A stretch of DNA of 63,897 nt from Firmicutes bacterium HGW-Firmicutes-15. Its GTDB lineage: Bacteria; Bacillota; Syntrophomonadia; Syntrophomonadales; Syntrophomonadaceae. Below are positions 62,488-63,897 of the stretch, piece after piece (position 1 is the first letter of the stretch; each line of letters begins with the position of its first letter). The translations under genes and the position numbers were made by a program. The notes under the pieces are model-generated. The model was not told where the DNA came from. It saw nothing but the letters and a program-made list of their open reading frames with translations, and ran no database searches. The stretch lies in contig PHAA01000020.1 in assembly GCA_002840245.1 (NCBI GenBank), positions 1 through 63,897 of the forward strand, in the 5' to 3' direction.

Positions 62488-63159
62488 CTACTTTAAATTG
62501 CAAATACTGTTTATGTCCTTATTCTCAAGCAATGGTTTAGGATAGCCTTGCTGGGCAACTGCGATCATTGCACGTCCTATCTTTTCAGTTGTCGTCACAT
62601 AGTTCGGGAGTAATCTGTTCAACACTGGATAAAGAGGCCCTCCCACCGCATAAAGCATACGATATATCTTAGTCTTAGAAACAATCCCGTGCATCGGCTG
62701 AATGAACCCGGGTCGGAACATGTATGCAGCTTTGAACGGCAAACGCAGGAGTGCATTTTCAGTCTTTCCTTTTACCCGCGCCCACATGCTGCGGCCATTC
62801 TCGGTACTGTCTGTACCAGTTCCCGAAACGTAGACGAATGTCATTTCGGGATTAAGTCTTACCAAGGTCTCGGCTACGGCCAGGGTAATGTCATATGTCA
62901 CCCTATTATAATCTTGCTCAGTCATTCCTGCCGAAGAGACCCCCAGACAGAAAAAGCAGGCGTCATAGCCCACGAGATTGCCTTCAATCGTAGTTAAATC
63001 CATGATGTTGGTAGGTGCCAGCTCAACTAGTTTTTCATGCTGTAACCCAGTGGCACTCCGCCCGACCGAGAGAATCGACTGCACCTCAGGCTCTAGCAGG
63101 CATTCACGCAATACTCCCTGCCCTACCATTCCGGTAGCTCCAAATAGAATTACTTTCAT
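62488..63159 (-). CDS. NAD(P)-binding oxidoreductase (atypical SDR, HTATIP2-like)
   Basis: 223 residues. MKVILFGATGMVGQGVLRECL is the dinucleotide-binding loop; FVYVSGTGTDSTENGRSMWARVKGKTENALLRL carries the SDR-type Ser and Lys. It belongs to the short epimerase-like group often annotated as an epimerase; substrate unknown. ATG 63159. Confidence 0.85.
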   Translation of the reverse strand: MKVILFGATGMVGQGVLRECLLEPEVQSILSVGRSATGLQHEKLVELAPTNIMDLTTIEGNLVGYDACFFCLGVSSAGMTEQDYNRVTYDITLAVAETLVRLNPEMTFVYVSGTGTDSTENGRSMWARVKGKTENALLRLPFKAAYMFRPGFIQPMHGIVSKTKIYRMLYAVGGPLYPVLNRLLPNYVTTTEKIGRAMIAVAQQGYPKPLLENKDINSICNLK

Positions 63160-63178
63160 GCCGTTAACCCCTAACTTC

Positions 63179-63739
63179 TTATAGTGTATGATATAAACCT
63201 TTTTTCAAGGCATTCAATGGTAGCGGTCCTCCCGTAAGCTGGTCAACTTTTTCGATAAAGTCATCCAGTTTATCAACAGCAATCCATATCTTTAAACTAA
63301 CCACATCACTATATTGAATATCAATTACTTGGTTCATTATATTAAAGAATAAGTTTTCGAAACTACTATAATGGCTATAATTAAACCTAACCATAAGATT
63401 CTGTGAATATTCCATGTTAATGGTTGTGGCTTCATCTAGTGCTAATTGAACAGCTTGAGTATAGGCTTTTACTAATCCCCCGGTTCCCAGTAAAGCTCCG
63501 CCAAAATAACGGACAACGATAACCATGATATTTTCTAATTCTCTCTTGTTAAGCACGTTAAGTAGTGGCCACCCTGCAGTCCCGCTAGGTTCCCCATCAT
63601 CGCTGCATCGCTCTAAGGTGTTTCCATCCTCCTGCCTTATAATATAAGCAAAACAATAATGATTGGCTTTAGGATATTTTTGCTTGGCATCATAAAGTTC
63701 CTTCTCAACATCTTGTAACTGCTTGCCGTTTAGTGGAAA
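63179..63739 (-). pseudogene. YigZ/IMPACT family gene, N-terminus lost
   Basis: The frame runs without a stop from 63739: CFAYIIRQEDGNTLERCSDDGEPSGTAGWPLLNVL then VIVVRYFGGALLGTGGLVKAYTQAV, which is the YigZ/IMPACT core. A TAG at 63740-63742 sits just before, and the expected first ~25 residues (KKSRF region) are not found. Possible starts inside (GTG 63556) would remove half the domain. Either a pseudogene or a frame error in the data. Confidence 0.6.
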
Positions 63740-63801
63740 CTACGAAATAGCACAATATAGCGACCATAAAGTATTGTGAATATGAGAATAGACTCCTAGT
63801 T

Positions 63802-63897
63802 CTAGTTTTCGTATAAGGTAGCTATATCATGTATTCTACGCTTCATTTCTGTGCGGATATGTAACGGCTCTAAACACTCGCATTTATCCCCAAAACT
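63802..63897 (-). CDS. C-terminal end of a WYL-domain transcriptional regulator (partial)
   Basis: The last 31 codons before a TAG (63802-63804) read SFGDKCECLEPLHIRTEMK followed by RRIHDIATLYEN. The ECLEP-LHIR-E pattern ending in ALY/TLYE is the end of WYL domains (usually VLEPxxLRxE). The gene continues beyond the right edge. Confidence 0.6.
   Translation of the reverse strand, partial: SFGDKCECLEPLHIRTEMKRRIHDIATLYEN

Noticed and set aside
1-63897. CRISPR arrays, tRNA and rRNA genes
   Set aside because: No regularly spaced short repeats and no cloverleaf or rRNA-like sequence were noticed on reading; a tRNAscan and CRISPR search was not possible.

Overview
The window looks like chromosome from an anaerobic, endospore-forming member of the Firmicutes (Clostridia; possibly Syntrophomonas-like, which is an inference). 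The support is AGGAGG-type ribosome sites with GTG and TTG starts, YheC/D-type spore-coat ATP-grasp genes, a collagen-like exosporium-type protein, S-layer (SLH) proteins and several Fe-S and molybdopterin enzymes. Both ends are arbitrary cuts; the right end carries the last 31 codons of a WYL-domain regulator.

Layout. (1) 0.2-3 kb: SGNH hydrolase, an overlapping pair of a PP-loop thiouridylase-like protein and a DUF523 (TudS-like) protein, and a CHAP amidase. (2) 3-8 kb: a MOT1-like molybdate transporter facing a molybdenum-storage-protein-like gene, then an SLH protein with four 270-bp BIG2 repeats. (3) 8-11 kb: collagen-like protein followed by two tandem glycosyltransferase-TPR genes. (4) 11-40.5 kb: the core of interest. 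Four Moco-type riboswitch/terminator units (about 12.62, 23.16, 30.05 and 35.06 kb) precede secreted Ig/FN3/SLH proteins, two FecBCD/MolABC-type ABC importers, three tandem TiaS-like proteins, a DMSO-reductase-family enzyme with an XdhC-like protein, a TrmO-like protein, a DUF364 protein and a radical SAM enzyme. At the left edge lies an XRE regulator (11206-12324) whose cytoplasmic sensor part is built from the same cysteine-bearing Ig-like domain found in the surface proteins.

(5) 40.8-58 kb: cupin dioxygenase-like and double-cluster ferredoxin genes, four ATP-grasp or amidoligase genes (spore-coat or peptide-ligation type), HtrA, phosphofructokinase, 3-hydroxyacyl-CoA dehydrogenase, a YchF-like GTPase, an M14-type peptidase and a 1020-residue FAD/Fe-S oxidoreductase. 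(6) 58.5-61.5 kb: a graveyard of mobile DNA (fragments of a serine recombinase, HsdM methylase, IS91-type transposase, tyrosine integrase and a RelE/ParE toxin), a double-glycine-leader small protein and one intact toxin-antitoxin pair. (7) 61.5-63.9 kb: a second trypsin-like protease, a nucleotide-sugar-epimerase-like oxidoreductase, a truncated YigZ gene and the WYL fragment.

Working hypothesis (inference): regions 2 and 4 form a molybdenum/tungsten homeostasis island. Moco sensing by RNA, and possibly ligand sensing by the Ig-domain XRE protein, would control surface capture (Cys-Ig/SLH proteins), import (two MolABC-like systems, MOT1), storage (MoSto-like) and use (molybdopterin oxidoreductase with accessory proteins).
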